From NCBI GenBank assembly GCA_013813755.1, contig JACCRD010000158.1:1-5457 (forward strand): a stretch of DNA of 5,457 bases, read 5' to 3'. The notes below the pieces were generated by a model. The model was given only the letters and a program-made list of their open reading frames with translations. It did no database searches and had not been told where the DNA came from. Both the position numbers and the translations under genes were made by a program. This DNA is from Acidobacteriota bacterium (GTDB taxonomy: Bacteria > Acidobacteriota > Blastocatellia > Pyrinomonadales > Pyrinomonadaceae). This document shows, in pieces, positions 1 through 5,380 of this stretch (its first letter is position 1; every line of letters starts with the position of its first letter).

Positions 1-966
1 TTGAATCAGCACATTTTGCACGGGTTGTTCGACAATAATGCCTTCGCTTTTTGTCAATGCCGGGTGTTCAACGAGCGGAAATTCTTTGAACGGATCAACT
101 TTTCGTTTCTCCCAACTGCCGAAAATCTGCTCGGCTGATTTGAAAATTTCTTCCGGGTTGACATCACCCGTGACCACCAGAGCCGCGTTGTTCGGCACGT
201 AATAGCGCGACTGGATCTGGCGCATTTTCTCGGTTGTCGCCGAAAGAACGGTTTCGCGCGTGCCGAGCGGATTTTTGCGCGTCGGATATTTGTAATAAAG
301 TTTATCCTTGAGAGCGCGGTCTAAATAATAAAAAGGGTTTCCGAAATTGCGGTCGATTTCGCCGTTGACAACCTGCTTTTCCTGCTCAAATTGCGCTTCG
401 TCAAAAGTCGGATAACGAACTGCGTCGTTGATCAGACGCATCGCGCTTGAGACATACGGGCTGGTCGTCGTGTAATAATAATTGACGACTTCTTCGCGCG
501 TCGTGCCGTTGAAAATATTGAGCTGTTCTTCGTCGTCCAAATAATGAACGCTCCCAATTTGATTTTTGAGCTTCGATTTTTCCAGACATTTTTCGCCGTT
601 ATAATAATTTGTATTGCCGTATTTCAGAGCGAGTTCGCATCTGTAAAGCAAAACCGCCTGATTGGGCTTAAAAAACATATGTTCGTAAAGATGCGATAAA
701 CCATTTAATTCCGGCGGTTCGGTAAAAGAACCGTTGCGGACGGCGAGTTCGACGGTCGCCAGCGGAACGCTTTTATCAACGAGAACAATAATTTCCAACC
801 CGTTTGCCAGAGTTTTATTGACGAACGGAACTTCGACGCTTTGCGGCAAAACGATTTTTGTCGCCGCTGACGCTTTCGGTGCGATTTGCTTTACCGCTCC
901 GGCTTGTGCGAAATTGAGATTGAAATTTAATAAAATTAGTAATGAAGCGAATAATATTTTTTTCAC
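1..966 (-). CDS. M16 family zinc metallopeptidase, exported (N-terminal part, runs off left edge)
   Basis: This is the N-terminal 322 codons of an insulinase/pitrilysin-type (M16) peptidase; the reading frame is open to base 1. It begins at a GTG (964-966) preceded by GGGAG six bases upstream. Residues 1-20 are lysine-led and hydrophobic, like a signal peptide with cleavage near FAQA, so the protein probably acts in the periplasm or at the envelope. The inverted zinc motif HxxEH is HLYEH at residues 92-96 (H92, E95, H96). The downstream glutamate pair ExxxxxxE is E196/E203, with E203 the expected third zinc ligand. A typical M16 stretch follows: YPTRKNPLGTRETVLSATT, then YYVPNNAALVVTGDVNPEE (residues 255-273). 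All expected catalytic residues are present, so this looks like an active M16 chain, not an inactive partner subunit. The spacing from H96 to E203 is about 30 residues longer than in pitrilysin. The C-terminal part lies outside the window. The gene is divergent from the 74-residue gene at 1064. Confidence 0.9.
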   Translation of the reverse strand, partial: MKKILFASLLILLNFNLNFAQAGAVKQIAPKASAATKIVLPQSVEVPFVNKTLANGLEIIVLVDKSVPLATVELAVRNGSFTEPPELNGLSHLYEHMFFKPNQAVLLYRCELALKYGNTNYYNGEKCLEKSKLKNQIGSVHYLDDEEQLNIFNGTTREEVVNYYYTTTSPYVSSAMRLINDAVRYPTFDEAQFEQEKQVVNGEIDRNFGNPFYYLDRALKDKLYYKYPTRKNPLGTRETVLSATTEKMRQIQSRYYVPNNAALVVTGDVNPEEIFKSAEQIFGSWEKRKVDPFKEFPLVEHPALTKSEGIIVEQPVQNVLIQ

Positions 967-972
967 GAAAAA

Positions 973-977
973 CTCCC
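973..977 (-). promoter_or_regulatory. Ribosome binding site GGGAG fixing the GTG start of the M16 gene
   Basis: GGGAG on the minus strand ends six bases before the GTG at 964-966. No ATG start is available near the signal peptide, so this site decides for the GTG. The codons right after it give KKILF, a normal signal-peptide beginning. Confidence 0.65.
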
Positions 978-999
978 GAAGCGAAATATAAATTATTTG

Positions 1000-1023
1000 T
1001 TTTACGCTGGTACCAGCGTAAAA
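1000..1023. repeat. Perfect 24-bp palindrome between two divergent genes
   Basis: All 12 base pairs of the dyad match, with core ACGCTGGTACCAGCGT flanked by TTTT and AAAA; pairing stops at 999/1024 (G versus G). The centre is about 45 bp from the M16 start and 52 bp from the 74-residue protein start, so it sits near the middle of the divergent intergenic region. It could be an operator for a dimeric regulator acting on both genes, or a dispersed palindromic repeat. As RNA it would form a 10-bp stem with a GUAC loop. No T-run follows on either strand, so it is not an ordinary terminator. Its presence is certain; its role is inferred. Confidence 0.9.
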
Positions 1024-1046
1024 GTTTGCTGCTAAAAATTTACCAT

Positions 1047-1054
1047 AAAAGGAG
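1047..1054 (+). promoter_or_regulatory. Strong Shine-Dalgarno (AAAAGGAG) for the 74-residue gene
   Basis: AAAAGGAG ends nine bases before the ATG at 1064. Two more in-frame ATG codons occur at 1079 and 1082, but the spacing favours 1064. It is the best ribosome binding site in the window and supports the small ORF being a real gene. Confidence 0.7.
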
Positions 1055-1063
1055 AAACAAGTT

Positions 1064-1288
1064 ATGGAACGAGACAATATGATGCACGGAGCGCGAACCG
1101 CGTTGAATCAAAATCAGGAAATGCGCGATTGGTGCGAAAATTTTTTAAAATCGAGAGAACGCGAATCAAATCAAAATCTTTCAGACGAAGAATTCGAAAA
1201 ACACTGGCGCTATCATCGCCCCGAAATTATGCACGCCGGCGCGGCGGAAGCGGTTCAAGCCTTTAAAGGTGAAAAGGTGAAAAGGTGA
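1064..1288 (+). CDS. Small charged protein of unknown function (74 aa)
   Basis: I do not recognise this protein. It is 74 residues long, hydrophilic and rich in Glu, Arg, Asn and His, with no signal peptide or membrane segment, so it is probably cytoplasmic. The middle (about residues 22-50) reads as a charged, probably helical stretch with one cysteine (C24), followed by an aromatic/His patch HWRYHRPEIMHAG (residues 46-58). The evidence that it is expressed is the strong AAAAGGAG nine bases ahead of the ATG and an intact frame. The last residues, KGEKVKR, and the TGA stop are encoded by the GGTGAAAA tandem repeat at 1268-1289. The original C-terminus may therefore have been altered by repeat insertion or expansion. 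It is divergent from the M16 peptidase, with a 24-bp palindrome between them, and convergent with the VWA gene. The stop overlaps a possible GTG start of a mini-ORF (GTGA). Confidence 0.65.
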   Translation: MERDNMMHGARTALNQNQEMRDWCENFLKSRERESNQNLSDEEFEKHWRYHRPEIMHAGAAEAVQAFKGEKVKR

Positions 1289-1375
1289 ACAGCGAAATGT
1301 ATATGGAGGAAGTGAAAAATATGATAAAAATGAAGTTCCGCTCAAGGACAATCTTCTTTTTCACCTTTTTACTTT
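1265..1375. repeat. Long imperfect inverted repeat joining two convergent gene ends
   Basis: The GGTGAAAA-repeat arm at 1265-1283 pairs with the arm at 1357-1375 (TTTTTCACC then TTTTTACTTT). Pairing covers nearly the whole of both arms, with one bulged G and one G-U pair on the plus-strand RNA, leaving a loop of about 73 nt. The right arm overlaps the last codon and stop of the minus-strand VWA gene. It may protect or end transcripts from both sides, but no T-run follows either arm, so a classical intrinsic terminator is not supported. Confidence 0.6.
1268..1289 (+). repeat. GGTGAAAA short tandem repeat (two full units plus GGTGAA)
   Basis: GGTGAAAA occurs at 1268-1275 and 1276-1283, followed by GGTGAA at 1284-1289. 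It forms the 3' end of the 74-residue gene and supplies its TGA stop (1286-1288). Because the unit is 8 bp, gain or loss of one unit would shift the frame of the gene's last codons, so this is a possible slippage site. Confidence 0.85.
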
Positions 1376-1377
1376 AA
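1285..1377 (+). CDS. Possible 30-residue peptide translationally coupled to the upstream small gene (doubtful)
   Basis: A GTG at 1285 overlaps the TGA of the preceding gene (GTGA), the usual arrangement for translational coupling. The frame also contains ATG at 1297, 1303 and 1321 and GTG at 1312; GGAGGA at 1305-1310 could serve the ATG at 1321. From 1312 it reads a basic stretch (KNMIKMKFRSR) followed by hydrophobic TIFFFTFLL, then TAA. This looks like the beginning of a signal peptide or a tiny membrane peptide. Against it: the ORF is very short, lies in the loop and right arm of the inverted repeat, and overlaps the end of the VWA gene antisense. It may be the remnant of a 5' gene end or pure chance. 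Confidence 0.2.
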   Translation: MNSEMYMEEVKNMIKMKFRSRTIFFFTFLL

Positions 1378-2492
1378 TTTGTCGGCGCTGCATAACTTTC
1401 ACGAGCGCGAATTTGTGCTCCTGCCGGCGCTCCTTTTAATGTAACTTTTATTTTGCGCTCGGTTCCGTCGCGTTTTTCGTTTGAAGAATAATAACCCAGA
1501 GAATATTTTTTGCCGATTTCATCCGCTACTTTGCTGAAGGCGTTGCGCGCTTCGCTTAAATCGACGACGGGGAAAACCTTGCCGCCGGAAGTTTTCGCCA
1601 TTTTCTGCATTTCAAAATCAGCTAATTCATATAGTCTTTTGCTGATGTCGAGGCGCTCGAAATCACCCAGACCGCAAAAATTAGAGACTTTTTCGATTTT
1701 CGATTTCGGGTAAAATGTTCGGTAATAGCGCTTTATTTGAGCGGAGGAAAAACGCATCGCCACTTCGCAGTCGCCTAAAAGATTTTCTTCGAAAAAATCG
1801 CGCGTATCAACCTGGATAAAATAAGAAACGATTCCGGCTTGCTCGAAGCGCTCGCGGACTTCCGCAAAATCAGTCACGCTGGTCGAATCGACACCGTCGG
1901 ATAAAGCGACGAGCGCGCGCCGTCCGCGAAATTCATCTTTTGCCGGTTCGCTGAAAACCTTTTCGACAACATCGAGCAGCCCGTCATAATAAGGCGTGCC
2001 GTTGCTTAATTTGACTTCAGCGAGCGCGTTTTTCAGTTTCAAGCGGTCGTCGGTCAGTCCGGTCAGAACACGGCTGACTGCTGTTTTTTTGCCGTTTCTC
2101 GCTCCCGTGTCAAAAGAAACAACCGAAACTCGATCGCCTTTTCTCAGGGACGCGATAAAATTTTCAGCCGCCCGCTGAATCAAACTTAAATCCGAGCGGG
2201 TCGAGCCGCTCGTGTCAAGCACAAGCGCGACCTCAAACGGCGCATTAGTCGCCGCGAAATCCGACAACTCCTGCTTTACGCCGTCTTCAAAAATAGTAAA
2301 ATTATTTTTTTTCAAGTTCAGAAGCGGCGTGCCATTTTTGTCGGTTACAACTACCGGCACGTCAACTAACTGAGTATCTATTTTTAGAATTTCATCCGCT
2401 TCATCCGTAGGCGGAGTTTTGTCCTGTGAAAAAACGTCCGCCGAAAACACAAAACTCAAAAACAGGACAAGGAAAAGCATTCTAAATCGCAT
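1374..2492 (-). CDS. Secreted VWFA-related Acidobacterial domain protein (TIGR03436 type)
   Basis: This 372-residue protein has a signal peptide (residues 1-22, cleavage likely VFS|Q) and should act outside the cytoplasm. A short beta module at 37-80 (TQLVDVPVVVTDKNGTP, then FTIFEDGVKQELSDF) precedes the VWA domain at about 86-330. The metal-ion site is complete: DxSxS as D93, S95, S97, then T166 and D199 (ALSDGVD). It should therefore bind a divalent cation and a protein partner, as VWA domains do. The C-terminal KYSLGYYSS ... IRARESYAAP is the hallmark ending of the acidobacterial family. An extra segment at about 233-285 carries the only two cysteines (C242, C273), a possible disulfide outside the cytoplasm. 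The partner and function are unknown. The ATG start has GAGG (2501-2504) eight bases upstream. It lies 57 bp downstream of the broken persulfide dioxygenase gene on the same strand and could share its transcript. Confidence 0.93.
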   Translation of the reverse strand: MRFRMLFLVLFLSFVFSADVFSQDKTPPTDEADEILKIDTQLVDVPVVVTDKNGTPLLNLKKNNFTIFEDGVKQELSDFAATNAPFEVALVLDTSGSTRSDLSLIQRAAENFIASLRKGDRVSVVSFDTGARNGKKTAVSRVLTGLTDDRLKLKNALAEVKLSNGTPYYDGLLDVVEKVFSEPAKDEFRGRRALVALSDGVDSTSVTDFAEVRERFEQAGIVSYFIQVDTRDFFEENLLGDCEVAMRFSSAQIKRYYRTFYPKSKIEKVSNFCGLGDFERLDISKRLYELADFEMQKMAKTSGGKVFPVVDLSEARNAFSKVADEIGKKYSLGYYSSNEKRDGTERKIKVTLKGAPAGAQIRARESYAAPTN

Positions 2493-2549
2493 TTCTAAAA
2501 CCTCGCTCGTTTATCTTTTTCTTTTTTGTTTTTGCTGGATAGGTATTTG

Positions 2550-2735
2550 TTATACTTTTTCCGTTTCCAAACCGGCTTTTATCCAGGCGGCAGTTCCGCC
2601 GCTGATGTTATAAAGCTTTTTAAAACCTTTCCCTTCCAGAATACTTGTTGCCGCGCTCGAACGATAACCACCCTGACAGATCACAAAAGTCGGGCGCGAC
2701 GAATCAAGTTTAACATTTAGTTTGTCTAAATTCGA
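2550..2735 (-). pseudogene. Cut-off C-terminal rhodanese tail of the CstB-like gene, holding the active-site cysteine
   Basis: Reading on in the same frame past the TAG at 2736-2738 gives 61 more codons and a TAA at 2550-2552. They read SNLDKLNVKL, then RPTFVICQGGYRSSAATSIL, then GFKKLYNISGGTAAWIKAG. This is the second half of a rhodanese domain with the active-site loop CxxxxR as CQGGYR and the closing GGTAAW. No base insertion or deletion is needed to join it to the upstream gene, so a single substitution (for example TTG to TAG) explains the break. I see no ATG or convincing ribosome binding site after the stop that would allow separate translation. It could still be made by stop-codon readthrough, or the stop may be a sequencing or assembly error. 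Confidence 0.85.
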
Positions 2736-3926
2736 CTAAGTTAAATTCTTCGTCTTCGGTACGCGCCCACTTTCAAATTCACCGGATCGGCGCACGTCGA
2801 TAAACTGTAAATCTACGTTTTCAGCTAAATGTTCATTCATTTCTTCAACAGAAATTTGTTTGATTTTCGCCGCTTCAAATTCCGCATCTGTCCAGGCTGA
2901 GATTCCGTTTTTCAAAAAGCCTCGAACCGTTTCGATTCCGACCCGCGCCAGACGGACGACCGTTTCCTCGACTTTTTCTTCTGATTCGGCAACGACTACA
3001 ATCGGCGTCTCGGCTTCGATTAAAGTTCCAGCCCACGAAGCGAATTGTCCGCCAAGCCCGATATTCAGAGAGTTTGGAACGTGACCAGCGCCGAATTCAT
3101 CCGCACCGCGAACATCTAAAGTTAAGCCTTCAAAATCTCTAACTTCCCGCGCCGACATCGCTTCCGGTTTCGGTAAATCCGCCAAAACGCTTGCGCCCGC
3201 CCGATTTTTGGCGACGCTTTGTGAAAAATAAGCGGGCATTTCCGGCAGATTCTCCGTCAACATTTTTACAAAGTCCGTTTTCAACATTGGCGCGAGCGCG
3301 TAATTTAATTTTTTTTGCACGCCAATCGTTGACCAAGTTTCCTTTGACATATTTTTGCCGCAAAGAGAACCCGCGCCGTGCGCCGGATAAACTTCTGTGT
3401 CGTCAGACAGTTTCAGAAGCTTTTCGTGCAGGCTGTCATATAAAAATCCTGCCATTTGTTCGGCGGTAAATCCTTTTGAGCCGACCAGATCAGGTCTGCC
3501 GACATCACCGATAAAAAGCGTATCGCCGGTCAAAACTTTTTTCGACTCTCCCGCGCTGGCGGTGTCTTCGATGATAATCGAAATTCCTTCGGGCGTGTGT
3601 CCGGGCGTTTCAAGAATTTTTAATTTGACATCTCCAATCGTCAGTTCGTCGCCGTCTTTGACCGCCAAATGCTCAAACGCGGCATTAGCCTTCGCGCCGA
3701 AAACGACTTGCGCGCCTGTCTTTCTGGCTAATTCCGAATGACCGCCGACAAAATCAGCGTGCAGATGGGTCTCGATAACGTATTTGATAATTTGATTTCT
3801 GGCTTTTGCTTCCGCCAGATATTCGTCAATATCACGCTGCGGATCAACGATTGCCGCTTCACCGTTTGATCCGATGTAATAAGAAGCGTGAGCCAGACAG
3901 CCGAGATAAAATTGTTTGAAATTCAT
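2736..3926 (-). CDS. CstB-like persulfide dioxygenase / rhodanese fusion, truncated by an in-frame TAG
   Basis: The order of domains matches CstB-type enzymes: persulfide dioxygenase, inactive rhodanese-like domain, active rhodanese. These oxidise low-molecular-weight persulfides in the cytoplasm during sulfide detoxification. Residues are counted from the ATG at 3926. The metallo-beta-lactamase-fold part (about 1-240) has THLHADF with H54, H56 and D58, then H110 (ETPGHTPEG), D135 (TGDTLFIGDVGRPDL) and H183 (YPAHGAGSLCGK, with C189). The first rhodanese-like domain (about 255-348) lacks a cysteine at the active loop (VVVAESEEKVEE), as in CstB. The second starts at about 359 (FIDVRRSGEFESG) and stops after residue 396 at TAG, before its active cysteine. 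The dioxygenase half is intact and may still work; sulfur transfer by the C-terminal domain should be lost. I chose the ATG at 3926 because MNFKQFYLG matches the usual family start; a TTG at 3941 is possible, with GGAA upstream. Confidence 0.9.
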   Translation of the reverse strand: MNFKQFYLGCLAHASYYIGSNGEAAIVDPQRDIDEYLAEAKARNQIIKYVIETHLHADFVGGHSELARKTGAQVVFGAKANAAFEHLAVKDGDELTIGDVKLKILETPGHTPEGISIIIEDTASAGESKKVLTGDTLFIGDVGRPDLVGSKGFTAEQMAGFLYDSLHEKLLKLSDDTEVYPAHGAGSLCGKNMSKETWSTIGVQKKLNYALAPMLKTDFVKMLTENLPEMPAYFSQSVAKNRAGASVLADLPKPEAMSAREVRDFEGLTLDVRGADEFGAGHVPNSLNIGLGGQFASWAGTLIEAETPIVVVAESEEKVEETVVRLARVGIETVRGFLKNGISAWTDAEFEAAKIKQISVEEMNEHLAENVDLQFIDVRRSGEFESGRVPKTKNLT

Positions 3927-3962
3927 AGCTTTAAATAACAACGTTCTATTTCCGATAATTTT

Positions 3963-3991
3963 AATTTACAATAAAAAAGCGCCTTTCACAA
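3963..3991 (-). promoter_or_regulatory. Candidate sigma-70-like promoter for the CstB-like gene
   Basis: On the minus strand TTGTGA (3986-3991) and TAAATT (3963-3968) are separated by 17 bp. Each box matches four of six consensus bases. Transcription would start roughly 30 bases before the ATG at 3926. It was found by eye in an AT-rich stretch, so a chance match is possible. Confidence 0.4.
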
Positions 3992-3995
3992 TAAT
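3965..3995 (+). promoter_or_regulatory. Weak candidate promoter for the reduced DUF58 gene
   Basis: TTTACA (3965-3970, five of six) and AATAAT (3990-3995, five of six) lie 19 bp apart, longer than ideal. The site overlaps the oppositely directed candidate promoter, so the two genes might compete for polymerase. No good Shine-Dalgarno precedes the ATG at 4018. Confidence 0.22.
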
Positions 3996-4017
3996 TTTTC
4001 AGTAAGATGCTTTCAAG

Positions 4018-4380
4018 ATGCGCTTTATCTTCTCACGCCTTTTTTTTATTCTTTTGGCAGCTGGCTTTGTCCCGCTTTTGCTTTCCTGGAATGCGCCGTG
4101 GCTTCATTACGCGGTTTTAGTTTATGACGTTTTATTAATAGCGCTGGCTCTGGTTGATTATTTCGTCAGCCGCGATTTAAACAAAACCGTCAGCGAAATT
4201 CCCTCTGAAATCAGGGATGTTTTCATGCAATCCGCCGCCGAGGAGATTATCCGCCAGCGCGAAGCGGCTTTAAGATTAATTGAAACGCTGGGCGGTCTGG
4301 CGCTCGACGTAGCAACCAATTTGCTCGCGCCGCGCCTGCTCGAAACTTATCTGCGGGTAAAAGAGAAAGGTTTGCTTTAA
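4018..4380 (+). CDS. Internally deleted DUF58-family membrane protein (120 aa)
   Basis: This looks like the two ends of a DUF58 protein joined in frame. Residues 1-52 have the family's N-terminus: MRFIFSRLFFILL, a first membrane segment (about 8-23), and a second (about 29-50) ending LALVDYFVSR. Residues about 72-120 (SAAEEIIRQREAALRLIETL ... LLAPRLLETYLRVKEKGLL) match the end of DUF58 proteins, whose last helices close on a 'Yl.iK.rgll' motif. Full-length members are about 430-450 residues. The central domain, including the conserved R-x-Y-x-x-G-D...R-x-I-x-W signature, is absent. The join falls near residues 66-72, about nt 4213-4236. DUF58 proteins usually sit beside MoxR ATPases and VWA proteins; none is adjacent here. 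The ORF may be a decaying remnant or a retained miniature membrane protein. The ATG at 4018 is the only reasonable start after an in-frame TAA at 4003. The stop overlaps that of intI. The family match is from memory of the pattern and no alignment was run. Confidence 0.7.
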   Translation: MRFIFSRLFFILLAAGFVPLLLSWNAPWLHYAVLVYDVLLIALALVDYFVSRDLNKTVSEIPSEIRDVFMQSAAEEIIRQREAALRLIETLGGLALDVATNLLAPRLLETYLRVKEKGLL

Positions 4381-5330
4381 TCGTCAATCGGGCTGCGCAC
4401 GCCAAGCCGGTTATTTTGCAGAACGTGCGTGTAAATCATCGTTGTCGAAATTTCCTTATGACCGAGTAAATCCTGAATCGTACGAATGTCGTAGCCGTCA
4501 TGCAGAAGATGCGTGGCAAAGGAGTGTCGAAGCGTGTGTGGGCTGGCGTTTTTTACAACGCGGCTTTTACGCAAAGCGTCTTTAAAGGCTTTTTGCAGAC
4601 TCGAAGGCGAAACGTGATGTCTGCCCCGCCTGCCCGAGCGCGGATCAACGCTCAAGCTTTTTGACGGAAACGCGTATTGCCAACACCATTCCGCAGCCGC
4701 GTTCGGATACTTTCTTTCAAGCGCGAAGGGCATTAAGACTCGTCCAAGTCCGCGATGCAAATCCTGTTCGTGCAGTGTGCGCGCCGCCTCTAATTGATTT
4801 TGCAGCGGTTCGATTAATTTGGTCGGTAAAACGGTAAAACGATCTTTCCCGCCTTTTCCGTCACGGACGACGATTTGCTGAAATCCAAAATCAATATCCT
4901 TGACGCGCAACCGCAAGGCTTCGTTCAAGCGCAACCCCGCGCCATACAGTAAATTAGCAATCAACCAGTTTGTTCCTTCTATTTGACCGATAATTGTTTT
5001 TACTTCGTCTTTAGTCAGCACGACGGGAACACGACTGGATTTTTTAGCCGGTCTAAAGTTTTCAAGCCACGACAAATTTACGCTCAAAACTTCCCGGTAG
5101 AGAAACAGCAAAGCGGCAAGGGCTTGATTTTGTGTTGAAGCCGCAACGCTCCGTTCAACTGCCAAATAAGTTAAAAACGCTTCAATTTCCGCCGCGCCCA
5201 TGTTCGCCGGATGTTTTATATCGTGAAAACGAATGTATTGAAGAATCCATTCAATATAAGTTTTCTCGGTTCGATAGCTATAATGCCGTGTTCGCAATAC
5301 ATCACGAACTTGGTCGAGCAATTTAGACAT
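4377..5330 (-). CDS. intI: Integron integrase (IntI-type tyrosine recombinase)
   Basis: This 317-residue site-specific recombinase is complete. The N-terminal core-binding domain (about 1-90: LLDQVRDVLRTRHYSYRTEK, FIRFH-like YIRFHDIKHPANMG, AALLFLYREVL) resembles IntI1 closely. The catalytic residues are all present: R134 (GAGLRLNE), K159 (DGKGGKDR), H265 and R268 (SPHTLRHSFATHLL), H291 (LLGHKEISTTMIYTH) and the nucleophile Y300. All sit at a constant offset of 12 from IntI1 numbering as I recall it (R146, K171, H277, R280, H303, Y312). The integron-specific extra segment that separates IntI from XerC/D is present at about 203-232: ALERKYPNAAAEWCWQYAFPS then DPRSGRRGRHH. IntI enzymes recombine attI with the single-stranded folded attC sites of gene cassettes. 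The gene ends VRSPIDD, like IntI1 without its short tail. No Shine-Dalgarno precedes the ATG at 5328-5330. It converges on the reduced DUF58 gene with a 4-bp overlap. Cassettes would be expected to the right of the window. Confidence 0.9.
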   Translation of the reverse strand: MSKLLDQVRDVLRTRHYSYRTEKTYIEWILQYIRFHDIKHPANMGAAEIEAFLTYLAVERSVAASTQNQALAALLFLYREVLSVNLSWLENFRPAKKSSRVPVVLTKDEVKTIIGQIEGTNWLIANLLYGAGLRLNEALRLRVKDIDFGFQQIVVRDGKGGKDRFTVLPTKLIEPLQNQLEAARTLHEQDLHRGLGRVLMPFALERKYPNAAAEWCWQYAFPSKSLSVDPRSGRRGRHHVSPSSLQKAFKDALRKSRVVKNASPHTLRHSFATHLLHDGYDIRTIQDLLGHKEISTTMIYTHVLQNNRLGVRSPIDD

Positions 5331-5380
5331 AATTTAATAATTCGGCATAAAAATTTAGGCAGAATCTTTGTTTAGCTTGG

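Noticed and set aside
401..589. Minus-strand 62-residue ORF inside the M16 gene
   Set aside because: It is an out-of-frame reading of the M16 coding sequence; the main frame gives the continuous peptidase with its motifs.
1000..1023. Palindrome as an intrinsic terminator
   Set aside because: The stem is followed by A residues and mixed sequence on both strands, not a T-run, and it lies between gene starts, not gene ends.
1510..2178. Plus-strand ORFs within the VWA gene
   Set aside because: They are antisense to a well-supported coding sequence, show no domain signs, and lack ribosome binding sites.
2493..2735. Plus-strand ORFs opposite the rhodanese tail
   Set aside because: The minus strand here reads as clear rhodanese sequence in frame with the upstream gene. 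The plus-strand readings are shadows without ribosome binding sites or family resemblance.
2736..2738. TAG read as pyrrolysine or another recoded amino acid
   Set aside because: Nothing in the window suggests recoding: the other complete genes end in TAA or TGA. The position is not a known functional site in rhodaneses. A point mutation or read error is simpler.
4018..4380. The 120-residue gene as a mobile integron cassette
   Set aside because: No RYYYAAC/GTTRRRY pair or attC-like fold was seen after its stop, which is buried in intI, and it lies on the 3' side of intI, opposite the usual cassette side.
4377..5330. XerC/XerD or phage integrase identity for the recombinase
   Set aside because: The segment at residues about 203-232 and the constant residue offset from IntI1 are specific to integron integrases.
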